Position numbers and translations under genes: made by a program. The notes under the pieces were generated by a model, which did no database searches, had not been told where the DNA came from, and saw only the letters and a program-made list of their open reading frames with translations. DNA of 42,893 nt from positions 1 through 42,893 of the forward strand of contig MEDX01000024.1 of assembly GCA_001724245.1 (NCBI GenBank), in the 5' to 3' direction. Of the stretch, positions 11,048 through 20,709 are shown in pieces. How positions within the stretch are numbered: the first letter of the stretch is position 1; each line of letters opens with the position of its first letter. This stretch comes from Fonticula-like sp. SCN 57-25. Lineage: Eukaryota; Nucleariida; Rotosphaerida.

Positions 11048-11143
11048 GCGCAGTCCGGGGCAGATTCACCCACCACGTAGCACAATCCAGGGCAGATTCG
11101 TACCCGCTGACGCATAGTTTGGGGCAGATTCGCATCCAGCTGA
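11048..11143. repeat. Three 32-bp tandem units upstream of FAD synthase
   Basis: The core GGGCAGATTC starts at 11058, 11090 and 11122, exactly 32 bp apart. Flanks are partly conserved (TCCgGGGCAGATTC, TCCaGGGCAGATTC, TTTgGGGCAGATTC). The array ends about 17 bp before the FAD1 ATG and starts 117 bp after the PWP2 stop, so a promoter or 5' UTR role for FAD1 is inferred. Confidence 0.6.
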
Positions 11144-11159
11144 TCGCCCATCGCCGAGG

Positions 11160-12026
11160 ATGTCGCAGTCGGTCGACGAATGGCTGGCCAGCGGGGCGTC
11201 CGAGCACCTCGCGGGCCTCGTTCGCGCGTCACTAGCGTCTATTGAGGAGGCAATTGACAGATATGGGTGCGCTTGGTGGTCTCGATTCATTGCCCATACT
11301 GATGCTGCGCAGCACTGAGGACTTGGTCATCAGCTTTAATGGCGGCAAGGATTGCACCGTGCTGCTGCATCTCTACGCGGCCGTCCTTGCGCGCCGCTCG
11401 CGAGGCGACGCCCCTGGCGTGTACTCATTATCCGTTTCCTCTCTCCCTGGCGCGCTCTCGCACGACATCCCCGCCGTTTATATATTCCAGCCAGATCCCT
11501 TTGATGAGGTTGAGCGGTTTATCGCAACGAGCGCCGATCTCTACCGCCTCGGCATCACGCGCGTGAGCACCGCCGGCGTCAAGGAGGGATTCCAGGCGTT
11601 CAAGGAGATCCGGCCGAGTGTGAGCGCAATTCTCGTTGGCGTCCGCAGAACGGACCCCTTTTCCTGTGCGCAAAGCTCTTTCTCTCTGACAGTAGCTGAC
11701 CCCATCGGCATCCCGCAGCAAATTTGTCAGTTTTTTCGCCGACGGACGCCAACTGGCCGCAGTTCATGCGTGTGAACCCGATTCTCGAGTGGACGTTTAC
11801 TGACGTGTGGGGCTTTCTGCGCGGGCTGGGCGTGCCGTACTGCTCGCTTTACGACGACGGCTACACGTCGCTCGGGTCGGTGCACAACACGTTCCGCAAC
11901 CCGCACCTCGCAAATGAGAGCGTGCCGGGCGGGTACGAGCCGGCATACAAGCTCACGCAGTGTATGAGCGAGCGCGATGGGCGGGGGACGCCGCAGGCGC
12001 AGAAACCAAAGGGCAGCGGTTCATGA
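11160..12026 (+). CDS. FAD1: FAD synthase (FMN adenylyltransferase), PAPS-reductase fold
   Basis: Three exons (11160-11266, 11313-11665, 11719-12026) give 255 aa. Reaction: FMN + ATP to FAD + PPi. The P-loop-like [14 protein letters not shown] follows the first intron. GVRRTDPF and the C-terminal [22 protein letters not shown]...[14 protein letters not shown] are signatures of the family, and a YKLTQ..SERDGRG end matches yeast FAD1. The N-terminal molybdopterin-binding domain of animal FLAD1 is absent, so this is the compact, yeast-like architecture. A short loop insertion (residues around [15 protein letters not shown]) precedes [18 protein letters not shown]; no splice acceptor lies within it, so it appears to be coding. 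The start is the first ATG after the 32-bp repeats. Confidence 0.92.
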
Positions 12027-12306
12027 CGTTGAGACTGTTAAAAGTGGCCGCCAGTACGGTACATGTGTAGAAAAGTGTTTCCATAATGGATAATTTTAAT
12101 AATAATGCATTTATGACTGCCTTATTGACACACTCATGAAAGTGTTCAGTATCACATTCTGCGGCTAATAATATGATATATTCATACAGGATAACGTGAT
12201 GAGCTATCCACGGGCACGAGAAAAAGGGTACAAAATGGCAAGGTAATCATAAAAATCATAATAATATTTGGCGAGCGCACAAATGAAACGTCTCTCCGTT
12301 TGCGTC

Positions 12307-13460
12307 TCATTCGGTTGACTCTTCCACGTCGCTGTTCGCCGCGCTACCTTCGCCGCTCAGCCAACTATTTCGACGTTCAACGTGGCCCCCATCGTTGTCG
12401 TCCTCGCCCTCACCAAAGTGGATAAGATCGTCACGCTCAAAGTGCATATCGTCACCCTCAACGTGCATAGTATCCTCGTCGTCGCTCGCCCTCGTCTCCT
12501 CCACGCGGCTCGCCCCGCCGTCGGCGTCGTGCGCGAAAAAGACGGCGTTGTCTTTCGTGAACGCGCCGGCAATGTACTCGGCGGGCGCGATGACGGCGCC
12601 GTCCATGTAGAGCTGCGACATCTGCCCGTCCTGGCGAAGGTGCACGCCGTCCTACAATTAAAAGTCAGCAACCACGTAATCACTTTCACGCCACGTACGC
12701 TGCCAAAGACCCACGGACCGCGGTACACCATGTAGACGAAGCCCTTGTTGCGTAGCCGCCTGAGGCCCATCGGGTCGAGCCGCGCCTTCACTGCGAATCG
12801 GCGAGGATCGTCAGCTGGAAAGCGTCAAGTTGACAAAAACGCACCTATGTCTCCCTTTGCCTCGAGGTGCAGTTCTTCCGCGAGGCGCGTGGCTTCGGTA
12901 AGCGCCATGCGGATGGCAACGATCATGTCGTTCTGCCACGGCGCGATGCCGCGCTCAAAGTTGGCAGGGGGGAACATCGAAAAGCCAAAGTAGTGCACGT
13001 AGGCGAGCTTGAGAGCGCTACCGCGCATGGACGACGGGTGCGCGCGCTCAGTCCAGTAGTTGCCGCTCGTCGGCGGCCACGCCATCCGCTGGGCAGGCAA
13101 TGGTCAGGGGGAGGGGATGCTGTATCAAGTGGCGTACCACCGTGATCGGCTCGTGGTCATACTGAAGAAAGTCAAAAACGCGAGTGGCTTTCATGAGCGA
13201 CGCCGCTTCCGCGTTTGTCATATTGATATTAAAGCACGCGAGGATCTCGGGCGGGCAGTAGTCTTCGGCGAGCCGCGTCAGGAGAAGATGCCTCGCTAGT
13301 ATGGGTCAGCAAACAATCGTGAAAATCAAGGTAACGAACCACTGCTGCGGACGGCAGCGGCCCATGTAGAGCAGACCTGCTGCGCGCGGTAGATGGAGCG
13401 CGTGTCCAGGAACTGAAACACGCGCTGAAGCACCTCCGCTGGCAGCGCATCGAACGACAT
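12307..13460 (-). CDS. F-box protein, substrate domain unrecognised
   Basis: Five exons (13460-13340, 13295-13138, 13088-12845, 12790-12699, 12651-12307) give 319 aa. An F-box occupies residues 1-40: MSFDALPAEVLQRVFQFLD, then YRAQQVCSTWAAAV. Family knowledge: such proteins recruit substrates to SCF (Skp1-Cul1) ubiquitin ligases. The middle has no WD40, LRR or Kelch signature; it contains WPPTSGNYWTERAHP and FSMFPPANFERGIAPWQND. The C-terminus is a long acidic tail with repeated His/Asp/Glu clusters (MHVEGDDMHFERDD). The first donor is ambiguous: GTTCGT at 13339 or GTGGTT at 13342 both keep the frame; GTTCGT fits the local consensus better. A CCACGTGG lies at 13502-13509 upstream. The gene is convergent with FAD1. 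Confidence 0.75.
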
Positions 13461-13501
13461 GGCGACGCGGTGGTATGCGCAGGATCGCAAACAATCCTTG
13501 G

Positions 13502-13509
13502 CCACGTGG
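13502..13509. promoter_or_regulatory. CCACGTGG E-box upstream of the F-box gene
   Basis: A perfect palindrome lies 41 bp before the F-box ATG (minus strand). On the plus strand it reads CCACGTGGAT, the same ten bases as in the NOP9/PWP2 promoter at 7829-7838. Confidence 0.4.
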
Positions 13510-13759
13510 ATGATATGTTCTGTCTCGGTGGTCACACACGCGTCATCCCGCAGATCGGGTGCAATAAACTTTGGACAGTTGTGAATTGAGGCATAAACTG
13601 CATGGTCTAAGAGCTGTATTCGCTACTTTAACGTGCAGTGTATATAAATAGAGACAAAGAACAACAAATATCGATCGACCAGCGTCGATCTGGCAATATA
13701 TCGAATGATAAAACAATGAAGAGGATCGACTCTCTCGATCTCGCCCATGCCTTGGCTTC

Positions 13760-16700
13760 CTAAGCGCTCGCAGCGGGACGCTCGGCCGAAGTGCGGAAGA
13801 GCGTGGCAACGGGCCCCGGCATGTTGCTCTTTGCCCACACCTGCCTATCCGACGACAGCGCCTTGATCGTCTCGCGGAGCTGCGGCGTCTGCACCTGGTA
13901 CGACACCCAAAACTCAAAGTCGACCTTGTCCGTGCTGTTGTCAAACGTGAGCGTGAACGTGCTGACGTCCTCCCGCGTGCGCATGACGATCGCGCGCTGG
14001 TCGGGCTCGAGGAGCACGCGGCCCGACAGGCCCGGCGCCGTGATCTTTTCGTCGATGGACCACGCCACGAGGCCGCCGTCAAACTTGACCATCCAGACCG
14101 GCGACATGGGCGCGGTGACCGTCACAGTGACCTCGAGGGCGCCGCTGCCGGCGATGGTGCGCGAAGAAGTGACAAAGGTGGGGAGGTCAATGTCGGGCTT
14201 GGGCGGGTCGTCGGCGAGGCAGAAGCCGTCGGGGCGGAAGGAGTACTTCCAGACGGGGACGGTGCAGGGGACCCAGTTCTGAGGCGGGGAAAACTGCGAG
14301 GTGGGGATGGCGCTCGCGTGGGGGACGCCAAAGGTGATGCGCGACGAGTGCGTGTTGAGATCGTAGACGTGCAGAATGTCAACGCGCTCGGGCTGGGCGG
14401 GCGTTAGAGGAGGAGAACACGGGGAAGACAAACAGGGAAATAGGCGAATGGAGCATAAAATGATGAAAAACAAGGAACACAGTCAACAAAACATTGAAAA
14501 AGGCATCGAATATCAACCAAAGAATCGTCGTAAAGCGACACACGTATACACAACGACACATTTTTCTACACTTTAATCTCGCGTACCTTGGTATCCGAGT
14601 ACGGCTTGAGGGTCGTGAGGCCGCCGACGAGCGCCGCGCACACAACAGCGACCGCAAAGGCAATCTTGCTCTTGTGCTGCGCGCGGCCGACGAGCGGCGC
14701 GAGCGGCATCATGATGAAAAGCGCCATGAAGCCGACGATGACGCCCATGAAGGCGCCCTCGTGGGCGGTGTGGCCCATGCGGCCGGTCTGCGGGATCAAA
14801 GCAAGAATCATGCGCATCACAATCTAAACAATAGAGCGTCAGAAACAGATTGATACGCCGGGCGGGCAAGCAGATGGGTAGAGATTCGGATAGATATGCA
14901 AACAGACAGGCATTTGCACAGGTCAAGATACAAATATCATGTAAAATGGCGTACGTCGGCGTTGATGAGAAGAGGCATGAGGAGCCACACGAGGTACACG
15001 CCAATGGCGACGATGTGGCGCGCACCCGCGCTCGCATTGTCAAAGCTAGCCACACTTGTCAGCATATTTAACCACAGACACTTTCAAGGGCGCACTGCGT
15101 CAGGAGGAAGAGGCTGATCGACATGGCCACAATGAACGTGCCAGTCCACATGGTGGGCACGTAGGCAGTGCCCCACTCAATGGCCGAGAGCACGACGAGG
15201 ATCGTGAGGTGAACGCCGTTGGCGGCGAACGCGAGGATGATCTCATTCGTGAACAGGTTGGTCGGCGGAAGGCGAATCTAGAGGAGAAAAAGCATGGCAA
15301 AAATCACAACAGCGTTAGAAAAGAGCACGGTACTGCACCGCTACGTACGCGGTCGAGGAGCGAGCCGACGATGCCGGCGCCGATGGCAAAACCGAGCATG
15401 GCAAAGGCGCCAAAGTAGGCACCGGCGTAGGCGGGCGCCGAGTAAAAGGCGTTGGGCAGGACGCGCTCAGCGATAAAGCCCGCAAGAATGGTCAGCACGA
15501 ACGACAGGAGCGTCGTCAGAAGAAGGCCGAAATAGGCCGTCGGCATGGACTTGAACAGCAGAATGTTCACCTAGCGATGTATAGTCAGTAAAAACTATTA
15601 AAAAAAAGACCAAACAAGAGACAAAATCATCTTTTGGCGTACGTGGCGGCGCTCGACGTGGCGCGAAAAGGCGGAGACAAACGCGGCAAAAACGAGCACG
15701 CCGCCCGCGACGAGCGCGCCGGCGATGACGCGCGACGTCTCGAACGAGTACATGACGAGCCCCCAGCTGAGGATGTCGTAGAAAGTGGGGCGCGCCTCGG
15801 TGCCGACGCCCTCGCTGCGCTCAAACTCGGGCTGCTCGGCGAGGTTGTTGATGATGGCGCGAATGTTGCTGCCGTGCAAGGTGAGCGTGCCGTTCACGTA
15901 GTCGCTCACGGTGTCAAGCGGCGTGTGGTACGAGTAGCCGCCGTTGTAAAAGTCGAGGTCAAAGCCGGGGACGTTGTTGGACGACATGGCCTCAAAGTTG
16001 GTCGACGAGGGGAGCACGTGGAAAATGTCGCCAACCATCGCGGACGCATGGGGGGACTTCACGCCGCGGTACGCCTCGCCGAGCCACGGGTTACCGGGGC
16101 CGAGCTGCGTGAGCATGGGCACGCGCCAGCCGCCGGCAGAGTCGAGGTTGAGGTGCACGCGAACATGCTTGAACCAGGGATGGAACCTATGGGAAAGGAT
16201 GAGTAAAACGGGTTGAAATGGCGAAAAATAACCGAAAAGTAACCGAAACACGGCCACAATCAACAATAACACAACCAATTACAACGCAACCACGATATAA
16301 TCTATGCACATGTTCAGAAAACGTACTTGGAGAAAGCATATGCGCCGAGAAGACCAGTCTCTTCGGCGTCGTCAAGTAGGGCGATCACGGTGTACGGCAG
16401 CTGCTCGCTCATGAGCAGGTCACGCACAATCTCGAGGATGGTGACAACCGCCGCGCCGTTGTCGGACGCGCCGGGCGAGTACGCCACGGTGTCGTAGTGG
16501 CCAGAGATGATGAGCGCCCTGTCGGACTTGCCGGGGATCCGCGCGACCACGTTGGTCACGCCGTTGTACCACATGGCCGACGAGTCATTGTCCTGCAGGA
16601 CGGTGCCATTCAGCGAGCGAACGTCAATATCAGCCTGGCGCGTCCTGCCGCTGGCGAGGACTTCGGCGTTGATCTCCTCCAGCTTACCCTTGACCCACGC

Positions 16701-17075
16701 GGCGGTCTCGAGGCCGCTCTCCGTCATGGCGAGGCGGCCGGTGATCCCGTACAGGCGGCGGCCCTCGACCGGCGCGCCGTCGCGCTTCTCAGCAATGTCA
16801 ATAAGCTCAGCAAGGTTGGCAAGAGCGCGCTCCTCGCTGAACGAGCCAAACGAGGCGGGGGTGCCGGGAACGCTGCGCTCGATCTTGACCGCAACCGTCG
16901 CCGCGAGGATGATGACCGCGACAAACAGCGAGTACGCGCAAAACGCCGTCACAAAGCGCGGGCGCCGGGAACGGTGTGCGTCGCCGGTCTCCGAGGCGAA
17001 CGCATCCTTCTTGCCGTCGGCCGCGCCGTCCGCGCCGCTGCCCGCAGGCTCCTGCTGACCTCCACGGTTCCGCAT
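13760..17075 (-). CDS. ERMP1: ERMP1-like M28 metallopeptidase, multi-pass ER membrane protein
   Basis: Seven exons (17075-16327, 16186-15643, 15570-15349, 15277-15096, 15054-14955, 14823-14587, 14392-13760) give 888 aa; human ERMP1 is 904. One membrane helix lies at residues 41-63, then a luminal zinc-peptidase domain. All expected M28 metal and catalytic residues are present: H193 in SGHYDT, D205 in SPGASDN, E238/E239 in DDAEETG, D265 in LNLDSAG and H337 in YSYHTPLDT. About eight further membrane helices follow, then a C-terminal luminal beta-rich domain. Family knowledge: ERMP1/Fxna peptidases act in the ER; yeast PFF1 is the vacuolar relative. Introns of 131, 140 and 194 nt are longer than the local norm. 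The N-terminus is a basic/Gly-rich cytosolic segment. Divergent from BCKDK. Confidence 0.9.
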
Positions 17076-17222
17076 CGGGTCAATTGATCGAATGCTGCCG
17101 ATTAGAAATCAAATCAGGAGAATAAGAGGAATTAGAACAAATCAGAAATCAGCAGAATAAGATTAAATAAGCGAAATAAGGTGAATCAGGACTTGCGTGC
17201 CTGACCGCAGCCGTAGCGCGTC
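17076..17222. promoter_or_regulatory. Bidirectional ERMP1/BCKDK promoter with A-rich short repeats
   Basis: The 147-bp spacer between start codons contains irregular reiterations of AAATCAG and GAATAAG-like heptamers between about 17100 and 17190. No TATA box or E-box is seen. The purine-rich tract may be nucleosome-excluding; that is inference. Confidence 0.4.
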
Positions 17223-18555
17223 ATGGTAATGTGGGGGCGCCATGCGTCGCGGGCAGGGCTGTCGGCGTCGGCCACCGCGTCGGCGAACGTGCTCTCCGCC
17301 TCATTTTATCATAACCGGTTACTTGAGCCATATGCGGCGCGGGCGTCGAGGAAGCTCGCGCTCAAGACGCTGCTGCAGTTTGGCGAGGGAATGACGGAGC
17401 GCAAGCTGCTGCAGTCGGCAAACTATGTGCGCCTCGAGCTGCCGACGCGCGTGGCACACCGCATCCGCAATATGCAAAAGCTCCCATTTGTCGTGGGCAC
17501 CAACATCCACATCATGAGCGTGTATGAGAAGCTGTGGGGGACGTTCGAGCGCCTGTCCAAGGTCAAGGAGGTGACGTCGGCCGAGGAGAACAGCGCCTTT
17601 TGCGATCTGCTTCGTGAGATCACGGTGGACCAGGAGAACGCAACGCTGGAGCTCGCGCTGGGCATGGGGAAGAGCCACGTTTATATGGGCGAGGAGGATG
17701 TCAACCTCTTTATGAACACAATGATCCGCTCGCATATCTCGCGCCGCTTCCTCGCCCTGCAGCACATCAAGCTGTCCGAGGCGCCCGCCGGCTCAGTGCG
17801 CCCAAAACAAAGCATATTTTATTGTTTTCTAACATACTTTTCTTATATTTTTTTTTCAATGATAGCTTGGCGGGTTAATTGGCGTAATATCGCCGTCGAT
17901 CAAGGCAGCCGACATTGCATCCTCCTGCGCATCGCGGGCGCGCGAGCTGAGCCGCCGGACGTACGGCCTCGCGCCTCCGATTGCCATTGAAGGCGACCTT
18001 GGTGCCGAGATGACGGGCGTCCCCGAGCACCTGCAGCACGTCATCTACGAGCTGCTCAAGAACTCTGTGCGCGCCACCGTTGAGGCCAATGCCGCCGAGC
18101 ACCTTCGCAGCCGCGCCAAGCTAAGCTCGACCACGTGCACAATGGAGGACATTGTGCGCTACTCGGACGGCGCAATGGTCGCGCTCGGCGACAAGCTGCC
18201 GCCCATCAGCGTGTGCATCGCAAAGAGCGACGACGAGATTGTCTTTCGCGTGTCGGACCGCGGCGGCGGCATGGACCACGCAAAGATCCCGAGCGTCTGG
18301 AAGTACTTTTTCACGCTGAACAGCGGGCTGCGGGAATCGAATCCAGAGCTTAGCGAGCCGCTCAGCATGCCGATTGGGCCGCTCGAGGCGAACGACGAGC
18401 CAATGGCCGCGCTTGGGTGCGGCATGCCCATCGCGAGGATGTACGCAGAGTACTTTGGCGGGACGCTCCAGCTGCACACGCTACACGGGTACGGCTGCGA
18501 CGCCTATTTTTACTCCAAGCGTCACGCCGAGGACCAGATGGAGAGCTTAATATGA
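17223..18555 (+). CDS. Mitochondrial branched-chain alpha-keto acid dehydrogenase kinase-like (BCKDK/PDK family)
   Basis: Two exons (17223-17795, 17866-18555) give 420 aa. Family: mitochondrial histidine-kinase-like protein kinases that phosphorylate and inactivate the E1-alpha subunit of BCKDH or PDH. The N-terminus is basic and Ala/Ser-rich, a likely mitochondrial presequence. The four-helix regulatory domain has YVRLELPTRVAHRIRNMQKL and LPFVVGTN. The GHKL ATPase domain shows the N-box ELLKNSVRATVE, G1-box SDRGGGM and G2-box GCGMPIARMYAEYFGG. ELP.R.AHRI..M..LPF..G.N and a terminal single-exon GHKL domain favour BCKDK over PDK, but substrate choice needs a tree. An alternative start at 17229 differs by two residues. 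Confidence 0.85.
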
Positions 18556-18695
18556 GGGACATAATTTGAGGTTTATTTGTACCCGGCGCAGAGGGGCCGA
18601 TGGAGCCCCAAGACGCACATTTGATTATATTGATTATGTATTTTCTGCAAAACGTGTATCCGTTTCTCGCTGTTAAATGTAAAGAATGATATAGA

Positions 18696-18701
18696 TTTAT
18701 T
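18696..18701 (-). other. AATAAA polyadenylation signal of CNDP2
   Basis: A canonical hexamer on the minus strand, 39 bp beyond the CNDP2 stop codon and inside the 184-bp convergent spacer with BCKDK. Confidence 0.5.
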
Positions 18702-18739
18702 AATTCTCTAGTCTGTCACTGTGCAAAGGATGGTCCCGC

Positions 18740-20495
18740 TCACTTGGCGACGGCGCCGGCCTCGTGGAGGTACGTGCCGAGCACCTTGATGCCCTCGATG
18801 TAGTTACGGCGGTCGAGCTTCTCGTTGGTCGAGTGAGCGTTGTCATCCGAAGCGCCCATCGGCAGCAGGATGACCTACACAAAGCGCCGTCAGCAAAATA
18901 CACACAAAAACAAAAAGGGCGTACGCTGGTCTTAAGCTCCTCCTGGAGGGTCAGCGTAACGGGGATGCTGCCACCCTCACGGGTGTAGTCGGGCTCGGCG
19001 TTGAACACGCGCTTGATGGCACGCGACGCGGCAACTAAGTGGCCGCAAAGTAAGCATAAATCAAGATCGCCACCACACTCGATCACATACCATAGTTCCA
19101 GTTGTTGATGTCGGCGACCCACCACTTGCCATAGTGAAGGCAGTAGGCGTTGATCTTGTTCTTTGACTTGAGCTCGCCAAAGACCTTGTTGCAGTGCGCC
19201 ACAACGTGCTTGGTGACCTCCTCGGGCTCCATGTTGGGCACGGTGCGGATCGAGAACTTGCCAATGACCTTGGCGGGGATGACCGTCTTGGCGCCGGCGC
19301 CCGAGAAGGCGCCCTGCACGCCGTGCAGGCTCAGCGAGGGGAAGCGCCAGCGGCCCTGAAGCGTCGACGCAGTGTCCTCAAAGATGTTGTTCGTGCCGCT
19401 GAACGACGACTGGAAGTCGGCCATCGTAAAGTCAATGCCGTCGTACAGCTTGCGCTCATCATCTACAGCAAGAAAAATGGGCGTCAGCGCACAGCAACGC
19501 TAATCAGGCGCGTACCGGTGACGGGGGCGACCGCGTCGCACACGCCGGGGATGAGAATCTTGCCGCGAGGGTCGACGAGCGACGCCATGACGTGAATCAG
19601 GTCGGTCATGGGCTCGTGAACGGTACCGCCGTACACGCCAGAGTGAAGGTCGCGGGCGGCGCCCTCGACCTCAATGCAGTAGTACGAGACACCGCGGAGG
19701 CCGTAGGTAAGGCACGGGCGCTGGCGGCCGAGCCAGTCTATAATCGGGCATAAGCAAGGCAAGCGCAGGAAAGGGGCGCGTACAGTTGTCGCTGATGCAG
19801 ACGCAGTCGACATCCTTGAAGAACTTGTCCTTCTCGGCGCGGATAAAGTCGTCGAGGCCATCGCTGCCGCTCTCTGCAACAAAGAAATGTCAGTAAAAGC
19901 ATACAATAACTCAATAAAACGCACCCTCCATGCCCTCAAAGAGGAGGACGAGGTTAACCGGGAGCTCGAGGCCGAGCTTCTTGTGGGCGTCGAGCACCCA
20001 GATCCAGCCGAGGATGGGGCCCTTGTCATCGGTGGAGCCGCGGCCGAGCATGCGGCCCTCGGCGTCCTCCTGAAGAACAAAAGGCTCGCTGCTCCAGCCG
20101 TCCTCCTTGGCGGCCGGCTGCACGTCATAGTGGCCGTAGACGCACACGGTCGTCTTCTTGGGGTCGTTGCCGTAGCGGCCGAGCACGAGCGGGGGGAGCT
20201 CAAGGTCCTTCTCGCCGTGCTGGGGGCCAAGCTTGCGGAGCTCGGAGCTATATCAATGCGCGTCAGTCGACGTAAAACCAAGAGATGACGAGCGTAGGCG
20301 GAAAATTACGTACGTGGCACCGACGCGGTGGAGCTCGGAGACGAGCCACTCGGCCATGCGCACGCACTCGCCGCGGCGGTCCGGCTCAGAGCTCACGCTC
20401 GGGATGGCGACGGCGTCAGCGAGGAGCTTGACATACTCGTTCTGGTGCTCGTCAATGAACTTGAAGAACTGGGAAAGCGCTTCGGCGTTGGCCAT
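18740..20495 (-). CDS. CNDP2: Cytosolic non-specific dipeptidase (CNDP2-like, M20 family)
   Basis: Seven exons (20495-20314, 20247-19925, 19873-19784, 19737-19516, 19462-19091, 19034-18925, 18874-18740) give 477 aa; human CNDP2 is 475. Function in the family: Mn/Zn hydrolysis of dipeptides such as Cys-Gly. Metal and catalytic residues are seen: H100 in YGHYDVQP, D134 in [11 protein letters not shown]168/E169 in FEGMEESGS, and the C-terminal His in [29 protein letters not shown] and [19 protein letters not shown] mark the dimerisation lid. The fifth intron starts GTATGT, one of only four donors in the window that depart from GTNCG. It shares a 214-bp bidirectional promoter with the PIWI gene. 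A minus-strand AATAAA lies 39 bp past the stop. Confidence 0.95.
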
Positions 20496-20560
20496 GATGC
20501 TGGTGATCGCTAGCAGGGCTCGATGGGAACTTTGTGGAGTGACACCGAGGGAAACAATTC

Positions 20561-20607
20561 CCTAAATAGGCAATCACACCCTAAATAGGAAAACTGACCA
20601 TAAATGG
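20561..20607. promoter_or_regulatory. Three perfect CArG boxes between CNDP2 and PIWI
   Basis: CCTAAATAGG (20561-20570), CCTAAATAGG (20580-20589) and CCATAAATGG (20598-20607) each match CC(A/T)6GG. Starts are 19 and 18 bp apart. They lie 66-112 bp from the CNDP2 ATG and 103-149 bp from the PIWI ATG. CArG boxes are the known binding sites of SRF/MCM1-type MADS-box factors. Control of one or both genes by such a factor is inferred. Confidence 0.65.
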
Positions 20608-20709
20608 CGATTTCGAGAATGGCACTAATCTTTTTTTTTTCGCGCCAGCGGTACAATACTGCGGCAGCATTGTGAGTGAGGGCACAGGTTCTTTCGTCGT
20701 CGGTTGGTG

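Noticed and set aside
11430-11480. Possible intron in the FAD synthase loop
   Set aside because: A T-rich patch with GTGTACTC could be a donor, but no AG acceptor lies before the conserved [12 protein letters not shown] block, so it must be coding.
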